DNA of 64,000 bases from positions 1 through 64,000 of the forward strand of contig CAJQUW010002155.1 in assembly GCA_907163375.1 (NCBI GenBank), in the 5' to 3' direction. The notes under the pieces were generated by a model. The model worked only from the letters and a program-made list of their open reading frames with translations, made no database searches and was not told where the DNA came from. Position numbers and translations under genes: made by a program. Within the stretch, counting starts at the first letter, position 1, and each line of letters starts with the position of its first letter. This stretch comes from Prostheceraeus crozeri. Lineage: Eukaryota; Platyhelminthes; Polycladida; Euryleptidae. This document shows, one piece after another, positions 37,515 to 45,210 of the stretch.

Positions 37515-37680
37515 ATAAGTAGTAAAGAAAGACATCATTAGAGACCAGTTTTAAATCAATACCCCCCCAAGTAGTAAGGAAAGTCATCATTATAAAAATG
37601 TTTTAAATCAATACCCCCTTCTGACTAAGTAGTAAGGAAAGACATCATTAGAGAATAGTTTTAAATCAATACCCCCCCTC
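37515..37680 (+). repeat. Three ~54-bp tandem repeats
   Basis: The unit AAGTAGTAAGGAAAGACATC followed by ATTAGAGA, GTTTTAAATCAATA and a C-run occurs three times (37515, 37568, 37625). It lies just upstream of the protease gene. The C-runs vary from six to seven or more bases. Confidence 0.85.
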
Positions 37681-37720
37681 TGACTTCTAGGGGTCTCTTA
37701 AGAAATTTTTTTATTATAAA

Positions 37721-38146
37721 ATGAGCAACATAAATGAGTTTTTGAAATTATATGGAACACAGACAACAACGAATTTCGATTTAAATAAGGTTGCTAATCA
37801 ATTGGGAATAAAGAATTTTCACATATTGATGAGGGATGAATTACAATTCCTAAAAAATAGGCCATCAATAACTGTAAATTTCATAACAAATCTTCATACG
37901 TCAAATGAAAAAGGTGTACATTGGTCAGCAGGCGTTAAAAATCATCAGCAGAACTATTATTTTGATTCATACGGTTTGCCCCCTACAAATGAAGTAAAAG
38001 AATTACTTGGAACGGGAACATACAATGCGTTTCAAATTCAAACACCAAGCACTACCTATTGTGGACAATTATGTTTATACGTTTTGTACAAATTACAAAA
38101 AGGAGTATCATTTCTAGATATTATGTTAGAGTTAAACAATCTATAA
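37721..38146 (+). CDS. PRO: Adenain-like maturation cysteine protease
   Basis: A 141-residue protein of the adenovirus-protease/Ulp1 class, which in Polintons is expected to cleave virion precursors during maturation. The catalytic set is visible and in the expected order: His67 followed by Trp68 (GVHWSA), Asp82 (YFDSYG), Gln107 as oxyanion residue (QIQTPS), and Cys114 (YCGQLC). The length is short but typical for Polinton proteases. The ATG at 37721 follows TTATTATAAA, the shared start context. The gene is convergent with the PLA2-integrase gene, with 34 bases between stops. The frame is intact, unlike the duplicate at 37224. Confidence 0.9.
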   Translation: MSNINEFLKLYGTQTTTNFDLNKVANQLGIKNFHILMRDELQFLKNRPSITVNFITNLHTSNEKGVHWSAGVKNHQQNYYFDSYGLPPTNEVKELLGTGTYNAFQIQTPSTTYCGQLCLYVLYKLQKGVSFLDIMLELNNL

Positions 38147-38180
38147 CTCAAGCGAAGCTAGCTAAAGCGCCACCTAAAGG

Positions 38181-39494
38181 TTAAAGCTCTGTTTTCTGTA
38201 ATTCATTTTGATAAAAACGGCCTCTGATATCCTCATTATCTAAATCTTTAATTTCATAAGTAATCGGATAACTTTGATTTATTTTGCAAACTTCAAATAT
38301 TTCTTTAGTCCAATAGCCAACAAAGCCTTTTTCAAATTTGTTCTTATATTTAAATATTCTAACTCTATCTCCAATTTTAAATTTCGGCTTAAGTTTCTGC
38401 AAATTCGGATTACTCTCATTCGAATAATTATTCTCGAATATTTTCTTTCGTATTAAATCAGGGTCGTCAGAAGCATTCTTTGGGGTTTCTTCAATACCTG
38501 AATGAACTTTATTATTGTACTGCTCTACAATTCCTGGTAATATTTTTAACCATTTCTGATTTCCTTGCTGAGTAAATTTCTTGAAAATTTTATTTTTTAA
38601 CGTCCGATTGAATCTTTCTATCACTACGGCCTTCCCAGCGTTTTCAGTTGAATAAACAATTTCAAATAGTGGCTGAACGTTTCGGTTATAAAATTCCGAC
38701 CCTTTATCAACAAACAATTTTTTTGGCTTTCTATTACTTTCTTTAAAGATTTCTTCAAACGCATATTTAACTGAAAGACCACTTTTATTTTTTAGAGGCT
38801 TTACCCAAGCATATCGTGTATATAAATCTATAACGGTCAATGCGTATTTGTAGTCCCTTTCATTCGGCATATGAATAAGATCAGCACTCCAAATATCATC
38901 TTTATTAAATACTTTTACTTTTAATAAATATTTAGGCTTTCTATATTCTTTATGAATTTCAGATGCATAAACGTCTGAATTATGATTTTCATTTAAACCC
39001 TGACCGAATAATATTTTAGCTTGTAAAGCTTTCTTAACAAACATTCTTTCAATTTTTTCTCTAAATGTAGGATTCTGAATACTATCTAATTCTTGAATCA
39101 TCTTCTTATCAGCTGCATGACGAGAACTTAGATCATGATTTCGATAAGCTAAATCATGCCTGTAAGCGGCGGCATCTACTCTATTTATTGGTTCTTCACC
39201 TGGTTTCGGATTATTATTCTCATCTAGTCTTATATCTAATCGAGTTCCTGGCCCAGTAATTGAATGACCAGGAAGATGTTTTTCTTTCGAATATTTACTC
39301 CAAATAAATCCAGGAAAGTTTTCTAATGTTTTTTGTATATCACCACCGAAGTGGTATGGAACTTTGTTCTTGTCACCTCCAATATGCTGACAGTTTGAGT
39401 TTTTATTTTTGTTTAATAGATAATTTAATAAATCTAAATTAGCAATTTTTAATTTAATTAAATTTTCGGAATTTGTGGAATTTGCGGTATCCAT
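38181..39494 (-). CDS. INT: PLA2 domain fused to retrovirus-type integrase
   Basis: A 437-residue protein, taking the ATG at 39494 with its TTTAAAAATGG context. Residues 55-140 form a parvovirus VP1-type phospholipase A2: calcium-loop GPG (81-83), catalytic His113-Asp114 with Tyr117 (HDLAY), and AAD at 127-129. The domain serves endosomal escape in parvoviruses. Residues about 195-335 form an rve integrase core with Asp205, Asp263 and Glu293. Residues 365-432 look like a chromodomain/SH3-like tail (GDRVRI, WTKEIF, GRFYQNEL). Only 29 residues separate the second Asp and the Glu, against about 35 usually. The two domains share one uninterrupted frame; whether they stay together in the cell or are cleaved by the protease is unknown. 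Confidence 0.9.
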   Translation of the reverse strand: MDTANSTNSENLIKLKIANLDLLNYLLNKNKNSNCQHIGGDKNKVPYHFGGDIQKTLENFPGFIWSKYSKEKHLPGHSITGPGTRLDIRLDENNNPKPGEEPINRVDAAAYRHDLAYRNHDLSSRHAADKKMIQELDSIQNPTFREKIERMFVKKALQAKILFGQGLNENHNSDVYASEIHKEYRKPKYLLKVKVFNKDDIWSADLIHMPNERDYKYALTVIDLYTRYAWVKPLKNKSGLSVKYAFEEIFKESNRKPKKLFVDKGSEFYNRNVQPLFEIVYSTENAGKAVVIERFNRTLKNKIFKKFTQQGNQKWLKILPGIVEQYNNKVHSGIEETPKNASDDPDLIRKKIFENNYSNESNPNLQKLKPKFKIGDRVRIFKYKNKFEKGFVGYWTKEIFEVCKINQSYPITYEIKDLDNEDIRGRFYQNELQKTEL

Positions 39495-39543
39495 TTTTAA
39501 AGATAAAAAACTTTTAAAAGATAAAATAAAAGTTTTACCGAAA

Positions 39544-39558
39544 AGAACCAAAGGTTCT
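39544..39558. repeat. Hairpin element between integrase and minor virion genes
   Basis: AGAACC-AAA-GGTTCT, a perfect 6-bp stem with a 3-nt loop, lies between the start of the PLA2-integrase gene and the end of the next gene upstream. It belongs to the GC-rich, 3-nt-loop hairpin family described for this element. Confidence 0.7.
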
Positions 39559-39565
39559 GAGGTTA

Positions 39566-40051
39566 TTACCTTATCATACTAGGACTTAGATATATTCCAG
39601 AACCATCTTTAGTTTCTTTAATTTCAATTAAATCATCAACATTGTGGAGAATATTTTTAAGAACTCGTTTTCCTTCATCAACTAATTTTAATTTACTAAT
39701 AAAATTATCTACTATTCCGTCACCCCTAGCAACTTTCTCTAACTCTTTATTATGACGTTTTTGTTCTTCTAATGCTGCCTTCTCTGATTTATTTTTATTT
39801 ACTGCTTGGACAATACCAGCTGTCCCACCTGCAACACTTCCTGCAGCTGCTATGCCACCTATTATTAGGGGAATTAATGGGAGAATCCCGCCATTCTTTT
39901 CTTCTTGTAATTGAATATTCTCTATCATTGGTTTACTTATGTAATACTTTTTTTTGTTAATCGTAATAGTTTTAGGGGTATTTTTGTCAACAATATTACG
40001 TAATTTTAATTCAACAGTTTTATTATTAATATTACTTTTCGCTTGCGACAT
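39566..40051 (-). CDS. Glycine/alanine-rich membrane-active minor virion protein
   Basis: A 161-residue protein. Residues about 53-80 are strongly hydrophobic and Gly/Ala-rich (GGILPLIPLIIGGIAAAG, then AGGTAGIVQAV). They are followed by a Lys/Glu-rich helix with HNKELEKVARG and a C-terminal GSGIYLSPSMIR. This GGxLP...hydrophobic...K-rich helix...G-x-YL layout recurs in small Polinton/adintovirus proteins and recalls the membrane-active and core peptides of adenovirus (VI, X). I infer a capsid-interior protein acting on membranes or DNA, possibly cut by the protease. The ATG has the shared context (TATTAAAAATG). It sits between the integrase and MCP genes on the same strand. Confidence 0.65.
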   Translation of the reverse strand: MSQAKSNINNKTVELKLRNIVDKNTPKTITINKKKYYISKPMIENIQLQEEKNGGILPLIPLIIGGIAAAGSVAGGTAGIVQAVNKNKSEKAALEEQKRHNKELEKVARGDGIVDNFISKLKLVDEGKRVLKNILHNVDDLIEIKETKDGSGIYLSPSMIR

Positions 40052-40189
40052 TTTTAATAAAAAATTTTAAGTTAAGAATTTAAAGTTATCAAAAAATTTA
40101 AATCTATTCTAGTTATGAAAAATTTTTAGTTAAGAATTTTTAAGTTAACAAAAATTTTAATCTATTCTAGTTATGAAAAAAAATTTTAA

Positions 40190-41524
40190 TTAACCTATCC
40201 TAACCATCTTTCCATTAAGAATTTCAATAGAATATTTTGCATCTTCTAGCAATAAACCATAAGCCATCAATGAAGTTGTGGAATCTTTCTTTTCAATATT
40301 AATTGTTACATCACAACCATTTTTAATAATATCTTCAGATTGTGCACTTAAATCGAAACAGAAAATTGGATATAAATGTCTCCAATCTCCAGGAGTTAAT
40401 TGTGGTTCAACTCCAAATTCTATACAAAGATTTCTATAAGAATCATATCCTTCCATAAATTGATTATTGGTATCATCGAATCTTAATGGATCAATTGGAT
40501 ATCGGGTTTGATTTAATGAAACTTGTAAACTTCGAATTGTATTAATATGAAAAATATTGTTATTCTTATCAAAACTTGGAGAATTATTTCTTTGAAATGT
40601 TAGTAATAAATATCTTGGAGTATTCGCAGTTCTAGTAAAATGCCAGTTAAATCTTTGTTCGGAAAAAGTTACTAAACTAGCAGTACGCTTTAGAAAATTT
40701 ACTGGTATTGGTTTGTTAGTATTTAATCTTTTTGCAATAGCTGTTTCAATCTCTAAACTAGGAGTAATATGTTTAATCCACCATTCAAGTCTATCAATTT
40801 TTAAATATGCTTTTTTTCCAGTCTTACCAAAAAAGATTAATTCATTATTTGCTGTACGATGAATTATTAATTTAAATTTTAATTGATGTGATATTTTATC
40901 ATAATCTAAATATCCGAATAATGGAGACAATGACCAATTTACTGTCTGTTTACTTTTTTTGTTAAATTCACGTCTTTCTTTATATGCTTCATTATTTGTT
41001 TTATTTAAATGTTTTGCAATATTTTCTACATCTTTCGCAATTCCTGCGGCATCTGTTCCAGCGTGAGTTAAATCATCAACAATTATACCATCATTAGTAT
41101 CAGGAAACCAACCTTCGATTTCATACTTTTTATTATTTTCACCAATTGTTATAAATCTAAGCATTGTATCAATTACACCTGGAGAATCACTTATTGTTTC
41201 TATATTTTGAGTTGCAACATCTAAACGCATTTGTGTAAATAAACTTGGGAAAAAATTATTCTCTAGTGTAATATTATCGGTATCTGGTAATGGTGTTGTA
41301 AAATTAGCATCACTATATAAAGAATATTCACAGTGTAAAAATGAATCAGGTAAATATAAATAGCTCTGCTGATTATCAACTTCAAAAATTAAATCACCTC
41401 CAGTGTTTACTCTACTGGAAGATCCGGGATTCATAGCAATTCTTATATAGTCATTCTTTTTTTGATTATAACTGACGAACGGAGGATCGTCTAATCTAAA
41501 TTTATTTTCGATAAGCGAAGACAT
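40190..41524 (-). CDS. MCP: Major capsid protein (double jelly-roll type)
   Basis: A 444-residue protein matching the pattern of Polinton/adintovirus hexon-like major capsid proteins. Recognisable points are an N-terminal SGGDLIFEV-like strand region, a central WWIKHITPSLEIE segment, and a characteristic C-terminus (DWRHLYPIFCFDLSAQ, then a short strand and AYGLLLEDAKYSIE). The double jelly-roll fold is inferred from family knowledge, not visible in the sequence. It would form the trimeric capsomers of an icosahedral shell. The frame is intact. The start follows TTTTTTATAAAA. The A/T-rich gap to the preceding gene contains a duplicated TCTATTCTAGTTATGAAAAA block (40093 and 40153). Confidence 0.85.
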   Translation of the reverse strand: MSSLIENKFRLDDPPFVSYNQKKNDYIRIAMNPGSSSRVNTGGDLIFEVDNQQSYLYLPDSFLHCEYSLYSDANFTTPLPDTDNITLENNFFPSLFTQMRLDVATQNIETISDSPGVIDTMLRFITIGENNKKYEIEGWFPDTNDGIIVDDLTHAGTDAAGIAKDVENIAKHLNKTNNEAYKERREFNKKSKQTVNWSLSPLFGYLDYDKISHQLKFKLIIHRTANNELIFFGKTGKKAYLKIDRLEWWIKHITPSLEIETAIAKRLNTNKPIPVNFLKRTASLVTFSEQRFNWHFTRTANTPRYLLLTFQRNNSPSFDKNNNIFHINTIRSLQVSLNQTRYPIDPLRFDDTNNQFMEGYDSYRNLCIEFGVEPQLTPGDWRHLYPIFCFDLSAQSEDIIKNGCDVTINIEKKDSTTSLMAYGLLLEDAKYSIEILNGKMVRIG

Positions 41525-41618
41525 TTTTATAAAAAATAATTTGACTTTTTGTTTTTCTCACACACAGAAAAAAATTTTACTAAAAAAATTACTAAAAAAT
41601 TTTACTAAAATATAATTT

Positions 41619-42164
41619 TTAGAATTTTGCTAGACCAGCTCCGCTACAGCTTTGCTGGTTAGACCGAAGGTTGCTGCTGACGCCATTACCTCTTATTTCT
41701 TCAATTGTTTTTTCATTATGTTTACTATCAGACGGAGCTCCGCTCCTCAAGGTTTCCCCAACAGCTATGTTAGCAATTTTGTTTTTTGTTTCATCTGAAA
41801 GGTTTTTTAATTTTTTTAGTTCTTCAGAATCATTCTTGAGTTTACGAATAGCTTCTAGTTGTTTTAATTCGTTTTGTGATTTAACAGCATTTGATATTGC
41901 ACTAGCTGTACTACCTATAGCAGCTGCTCCTTTTGCAGCAGATGTAATCAAATCTTTATTATTTTTAATTAAGTTAACGATACTTCCAATACCAGAAAAG
42001 ATTCCATCCCCTTCTTTTTGGACGGCACCTGCGGTGCCTAGGAACTTTTGTGTTCCGACAGTTTCTACACTATCATAATGGTACACAGGTTTTTGAGATG
42101 GTTCATGAGCAATTTTATTATTTGATGCAAAATGTTTAAGATTGTGTTTATAAATTATAGGCAT
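41619..42164 (-). CDS. Hydrophobic minor virion protein candidate
   Basis: An unrecognised 181-residue protein in the virion block between the MCP and fibre genes. It has a Gly/Ile/Ala-rich amphipathic region (residues about 52-95, IFSGIGSIVNLI then SAAKGAAAIGSTASAI) followed by a Lys/Glu/Leu coiled-coil-like helix (98-130). An adenovirus VI-like membrane-lytic or cement role is possible but only inferred. Three of the element's GC hairpins lie in frame in this gene (41734-41746, 42024-42038 and 42041-42056), coding for LRSGAPS- and FLGTAGAV-type segments, and a weaker one lies near the stop (41647-41657). They make local base composition unlike the rest of the gene. Confidence 0.6.
   Translation of the reverse strand: MPIIYKHNLKHFASNNKIAHEPSQKPVYHYDSVETVGTQKFLGTAGAVQKEGDGIFSGIGSIVNLIKNNKDLITSAAKGAAAIGSTASAISNAVKSQNELKQLEAIRKLKNDSEELKKLKNLSDETKNKIANIAVGETLRSGAPSDSKHNEKTIEEIRGNGVSSNLRSNQQSCSGAGLAKF
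41647..41657. repeat. Hairpin element near the end of the 181-aa gene
   Basis: CAGC-TTT-GCTG, nested in a longer CCAGC...GCTGG pair, overlaps the last codons of the minus-strand gene ending at 41619. Confidence 0.55.
41734..41746. repeat. In-frame hairpin element (181-aa gene)
   Basis: GGAGC-TCC-GCTCC: a perfect 5-bp stem with a 3-nt loop, embedded in coding sequence of the minus-strand gene without breaking the frame. Confidence 0.7.
42024..42056. repeat. Double in-frame hairpin element (181-aa gene)
   Basis: GGCACC-TGC-GGTGCC (42024-42038) is followed two bases later by GGAAC-6 nt-GTTCC (42041-42056). Both lie inside the minus-strand frame. Confidence 0.65.
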
Positions 42165-42203
42165 TTTTTAGGATTAAATTTGACTTTTGGGAAAAATATC
42201 TAC

Positions 42204-42296
42204 GATTGGTTAGTAACCTGAGGACCTTTGGTCCGATCGGCTAAAGCCTCGAGGAGCTTCGCTCCGATTGGTTAGTAACCTGAGGACCTTTGGTCC
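42204..42296. repeat. Cluster of six GC hairpins between fibre and minor virion genes
   Basis: In order: GGTTA-G-TAACC (42208), GGACC-TTT-GGTCC (42222), GGC-TAAA-GCC (42239), GGAGC-TTC-GCTCC (42253), GGTTA-G-TAACC (42270) and GGACC-TTT-GGTCC (42284). The first and last pairs are a direct duplication of about 30 bp. The cluster starts two bases past the fibre stop codon, so it would form structured RNA at the 3' end of the fibre mRNA. A transcript-end or processing role is inferred. Confidence 0.75.
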
Positions 42297-42298
42297 GT

Positions 42299-43186
42299 TC
42301 AAGATTTACGTTTGTGAATGGACAACAACTTCGAGATAACTTTATTAATTGCCTGTTGCACTTTATCTATTGCGTCAAGCAGCGTGTGATGTACTTTAAT
42401 TTCTTTTCTATTAACTTGCATTTTCTGCTGATTAATCTTCAATGCCGTTTTAAGAGCATTTAACTTAATTTTAAGAACATCTAATTGTCTTTTAACAGCA
42501 TCTAACTGTTCTTTATTTTCTTTAGAGTTTTCTTGTAAATTTTTCTTTAATTCATTTTCTAAATTGATTTTAAGATTTTTCATTTTATCAACTTTTTCAT
42601 TAAGTGAGTTTACTTCATTTATTATTCTATTCATCTTTTTCATTTGTTGAGTAATTTTAGAACTTAATTCATCAACACTTTTTTGGAATGTAGTTTGTAA
42701 CTGCTTTAAATTTTTTTTAATTCTTTCAGGAAGTTTTTCTATTTCATCTTCTAATTGTTCTTCTAACATTTTGATCTGATGTTTATTTTTAATTACAGCA
42801 GATATTAACTTTATAGAAAGTAATATTAAAATTTTTGATTGTTCTGAAATCTTTTTAAAAAGTTTTGCTATATCTGCTTCTAGCTCTCTATCCTTTTTAT
42901 CAAGTTTTAATAATTTTTCGTTTAATGATTTGTCATTAAGTTTTAGCAACTTTAATTCATTCATCAGTGGAACCAAAACATCGTTTATATATTTTTCTTT
43001 TAAATCATTGATTTGTGTATCAACATATTGTTTATTTGTTAACTCTGTATTTTGTTGCGGAAGAATAGAAAGATGCAATGGACCAGATAAAACGTCTCCA
43101 GTTTTCATGATATAATTTTCTATCTCTATTTCTAATTCACGATTATTCGGGATATATGCACCTCCACCAACATTTGGTAACATCAT
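42299..43186 (-). CDS. Coiled-coil fibre/spike protein with tail-fibre-like head
   Basis: A 295-residue protein. Residues 27-60 read MKTGDVLSGPLHLS, then ELTNKQYVDTQI. This is the repeat seen in bacteriophage tail fibres (GD-x-M-x-G-P-L-x-L ... KYVD), here as one copy. Residues 58-290 are almost entirely predicted coiled coil, rich in Leu/Lys/Glu/Ile with heptad spacing and no prolines for long stretches. The tail is basic (HKRKS). A trimeric receptor-binding or vertex-attached fibre is the natural inference, given its place in the virion block; no receptor domain is recognisable at the C-terminus. A cytoskeletal-type coiled-coil decoy is an alternative. Start ATGATG follows TTGTTAAAAA. Confidence 0.6.
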   Translation of the reverse strand: MMLPNVGGGAYIPNNRELEIEIENYIMKTGDVLSGPLHLSILPQQNTELTNKQYVDTQINDLKEKYINDVLVPLMNELKLLKLNDKSLNEKLLKLDKKDRELEADIAKLFKKISEQSKILILLSIKLISAVIKNKHQIKMLEEQLEDEIEKLPERIKKNLKQLQTTFQKSVDELSSKITQQMKKMNRIINEVNSLNEKVDKMKNLKINLENELKKNLQENSKENKEQLDAVKRQLDVLKIKLNALKTALKINQQKMQVNRKEIKVHHTLLDAIDKVQQAINKVISKLLSIHKRKS

Positions 43187-43232
43187 TTTTTAACAATAAA
43201 AAAATAAAATTTTTTCTAATAAAAATAAAAAA
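43187..43232. promoter_or_regulatory. 46-bp divergent promoter region
   Basis: A stretch of only 46 A/T-dominated bases separates the divergent starts of the fibre gene (minus) and the 431-aa gene (plus). It divides the virion-gene block from the replication block, so early and late transcription may both start here. No TATA box distinct from the A/T background can be picked out. Confidence 0.5.
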
Positions 43233-44528
43233 ATGGAAAATCCAAATTTAAAAAAATTATATTCGCCCGCATCATCCTGTTCTTCTTATTCGACGAGATC
43301 AACGGGATTTGAAAATAAATGTTTTGATAATAATAATAATAATAATCCATGTATAGATGTTAATATTTTATTTCAATTACAAGCCGAAATATTTAGAGAA
43401 CAGACTAAAGGTTTACCTTCTATAGAAACTAATTATTGTTTATTTCCGGGGGATCCATTTATTAAATTTATGGAGATTGTAAGTAAATATAATGATGTAG
43501 CTTATGTTGAATTAAATAAAGAAAATATGGTTATAATAGGTCATAATAATGTTTATGGATTTATTAGAGCAGTGTTACCAATTAGTAATACTGATTGGAT
43601 AGAAACTAAAATTATTAATTATATCAATATTAAAGAATTAGTTAAAAAATTGAAATCTTTTTCGAAAGAAAAAATTAGATTATTTGTTGACGATCAAAAT
43701 CAATATAACATTCACATAGAGAGTAAAAAACATAATGAAGAATTATTATGTCAAGTTTATTATAGAGACACAATTTATAAACAAGAAACATTAGAAATGC
43801 CGCAAAGATATGATGATGATACGTACATAGGATTATATTCCAACTTAAATATTAATTTATTAAAATCTTATATAAATGGTTTAGCTCAACAAGAGAAAAT
43901 TTATATGTGGTCAACGCCTTATACTATTAACAATGACCATAATCATAATCATAATAAACGAACCGAAGATTCTAGGGCTTTGCCCGATCTTAAAGAATCT
44001 TATGATAATAATGATGATTCTGTAACATCTGAAAAAGGTGTAAATGGTAAAAAAGATTATAAAAATATTAGTAATCATAAAAATTTATCTAAATTTCATT
44101 TTCTTACAATTGAAAATAATAATGATGGTATAGTTGAAGATACTGTTAGACAACTATGTGTCGGGTCTACAAAATTTAAATTAGGATTTACATCTAATCA
44201 ATTTAAAATTTTATCATCTTTAACCAAAACTAAAAGTGATTCAGATTATGGTGGTGTTATTAAATTTTCCAAAAGAGATCAAAGACCAATATTTTTCTCT
44301 ATTATATTATTAACAGATAAAAGATGTAATTTAGAATTAGATATTCCAATAAGAGAATGGTATCCTATCATGGAAGGGCATCCGATACCAAAAAGTGTAA
44401 TTTATGATGATGAAGAAACAATTTATGATGATGATGAAGAAACAATTTATGATGATGATGATGAATCAATAGTTAGTGAAAAAAAATTTAAATTATCTTT
44501 TGATAAAACATTATATGATGAAACTTAA
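43233..44528 (+). CDS. 431-aa protein, possible divergent sliding clamp
   Basis: Not firmly recognised. After a Ser- and Asn-rich start (residues 12-40) there are two similar-sized regions. Residues 75-165 include DVAYVELNKENMVIIG, then VYGFIRAVLP, then NIKELVKKLKSF. Residues 305-380 include KLGFTSNQFKILSSL, then VIKFSKR and LELDIP. The order of short strands, a helix after a KxLxxxLK-type segment, and pairing as two halves weakly recall PCNA-like clamps. The location directly upstream of PolB fits a replication role. Residues 395-425 are an acidic repeat (DDEETIYDDD). An in-frame GC hairpin at 43975-43985 codes SRALPD in the linker. Treat the clamp idea as a hypothesis. Confidence 0.45.
   Translation: MENPNLKKLYSPASSCSSYSTRSTGFENKCFDNNNNNNPCIDVNILFQLQAEIFREQTKGLPSIETNYCLFPGDPFIKFMEIVSKYNDVAYVELNKENMVIIGHNNVYGFIRAVLPISNTDWIETKIINYINIKELVKKLKSFSKEKIRLFVDDQNQYNIHIESKKHNEELLCQVYYRDTIYKQETLEMPQRYDDDTYIGLYSNLNINLLKSYINGLAQQEKIYMWSTPYTINNDHNHNHNKRTEDSRALPDLKESYDNNDDSVTSEKGVNGKKDYKNISNHKNLSKFHFLTIENNNDGIVEDTVRQLCVGSTKFKLGFTSNQFKILSSLTKTKSDSDYGGVIKFSKRDQRPIFFSIILLTDKRCNLELDIPIREWYPIMEGHPIPKSVIYDDEETIYDDDEETIYDDDDESIVSEKKFKLSFDKTLYDET
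43961..43988 (+). repeat. In-frame hairpin element (431-aa gene)
   Basis: ACCGAAGATTCTAGGGC then TTTGCCCGAT; the core GGGC-TTT-GCCC occupies 43975-43985. It encodes EDSRALPD in a low-complexity linker. Confidence 0.8.
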
Positions 44529-44715
44529 TAAGATAAAACTTAATATGATAAAACTTAATATGATAAAACTTAATGTGATAAAGAAAAAAATAACTAAAGA
44601 ACGTGAAATATATAATAATATAAAATAACACTCAAGTCCTTGATATTAGAATGTTTATATCTAAAATTAAAACACAAATTTTTTTCTTAAATTTTCTCTA
44701 AAAAAATAAAAAAAA

Positions 44716-45108
44716 ATGGAAAATACCAAGTTTTATTGTGTCTTATGTAAAAAAAAGTTGCAAACAAAAAGAAGTTATCAATCTCATTTAAATAGTAAAT
44801 TGCATTTACAAAATGTAGAACGAGTTGATGAAGGAAATATATTAAAATTAAATAGTTATAAAAACTATCTAGAAACATTGCCTACTGATATAAAAGTTAA
44901 AAAAATGTTTGATGATTATTCACATTCGGAATATAAAAAAGTTTTTAATAGTGAAGATGAGACCATACAAACCGAAGGTTCTAGGGCTTCGCCCGTACCA
45001 GATGGAAGATATTTATTTAGCGATACTGATGAATTTGATGAAGCTGAACGAACCGATGAAGCCTTACAAACAGAAGGTTCTAGGGCTTCGCCCGTAACAG
45101 ATATATAA
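44716..45108 (+). CDS. C2H2 zinc-finger ORF, in frame with PolB
   Basis: A 130-residue frame. Residues 8-31 are a single C2H2 finger of the U1/matrin-like type (C-x2-C, then H-x5-H in SHLNSKLH). The rest is acidic and Lys-rich. Two copies of the GC hairpin element encode TEGSRASPV near residues 87-95 and 119-127. The ATG carries the usual AAAAAAATGG context. The TAA at 45106-45108 is followed by 34 open codons in the same frame up to the PolB ATG (45211), and PolB's own ATG lacks the A-rich context. The ORF may therefore be the original PolB N-terminus, cut off by one stop codon, or a separate small nucleic-acid-binding protein. Confidence 0.6.
   Translation: MENTKFYCVLCKKKLQTKRSYQSHLNSKLHLQNVERVDEGNILKLNSYKNYLETLPTDIKVKKMFDDYSHSEYKKVFNSEDETIQTEGSRASPVPDGRYLFSDTDEFDEAERTDEALQTEGSRASPVTDI
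44971..44997 (+). repeat. In-frame hairpin element (zinc-finger ORF, copy 1)
   Basis: ACCGAAGGTTCTAGGGC then TTCGCCCGT; the core GGGC-TTC-GCCC occupies 44984-44994 and encodes part of EGSRASPV. Confidence 0.85.
45071..45096 (+). repeat. In-frame hairpin element (zinc-finger ORF, copy 2)
   Basis: CAGAAGGTTCTAGGGC then TTCGCCCGTA; the core GGGC-TTC-GCCC occupies 45083-45093. It is nearly identical to copy 1. The flanking ATATTTATTTA is also shared, so a segment of about 40-45 bp was duplicated. The TAA stop lies in the flank of this second copy. Confidence 0.85.
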
Positions 45109-45210
45109 TATTTATTTAATCAGTCTTTTGAATATAATGAAACCGATAAAACTTTTTATAATGTATTAACAAACTTTTATAATATATTTAAGAAATCTTT
45201 CAAATGTTAT

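Noticed and set aside
37515-37680. CRISPR-like array (three regular repeats)
   Set aside because: The repeats are adjacent tandem units of ~54 bp with no unique spacers, in a eukaryotic mobile element.
41671-42078. 135-codon plus-strand frame opposite the minor virion gene
   Set aside because: Antisense shadow of the 181-aa gene, with no start context and a hydrophobic composition expected from the complement.
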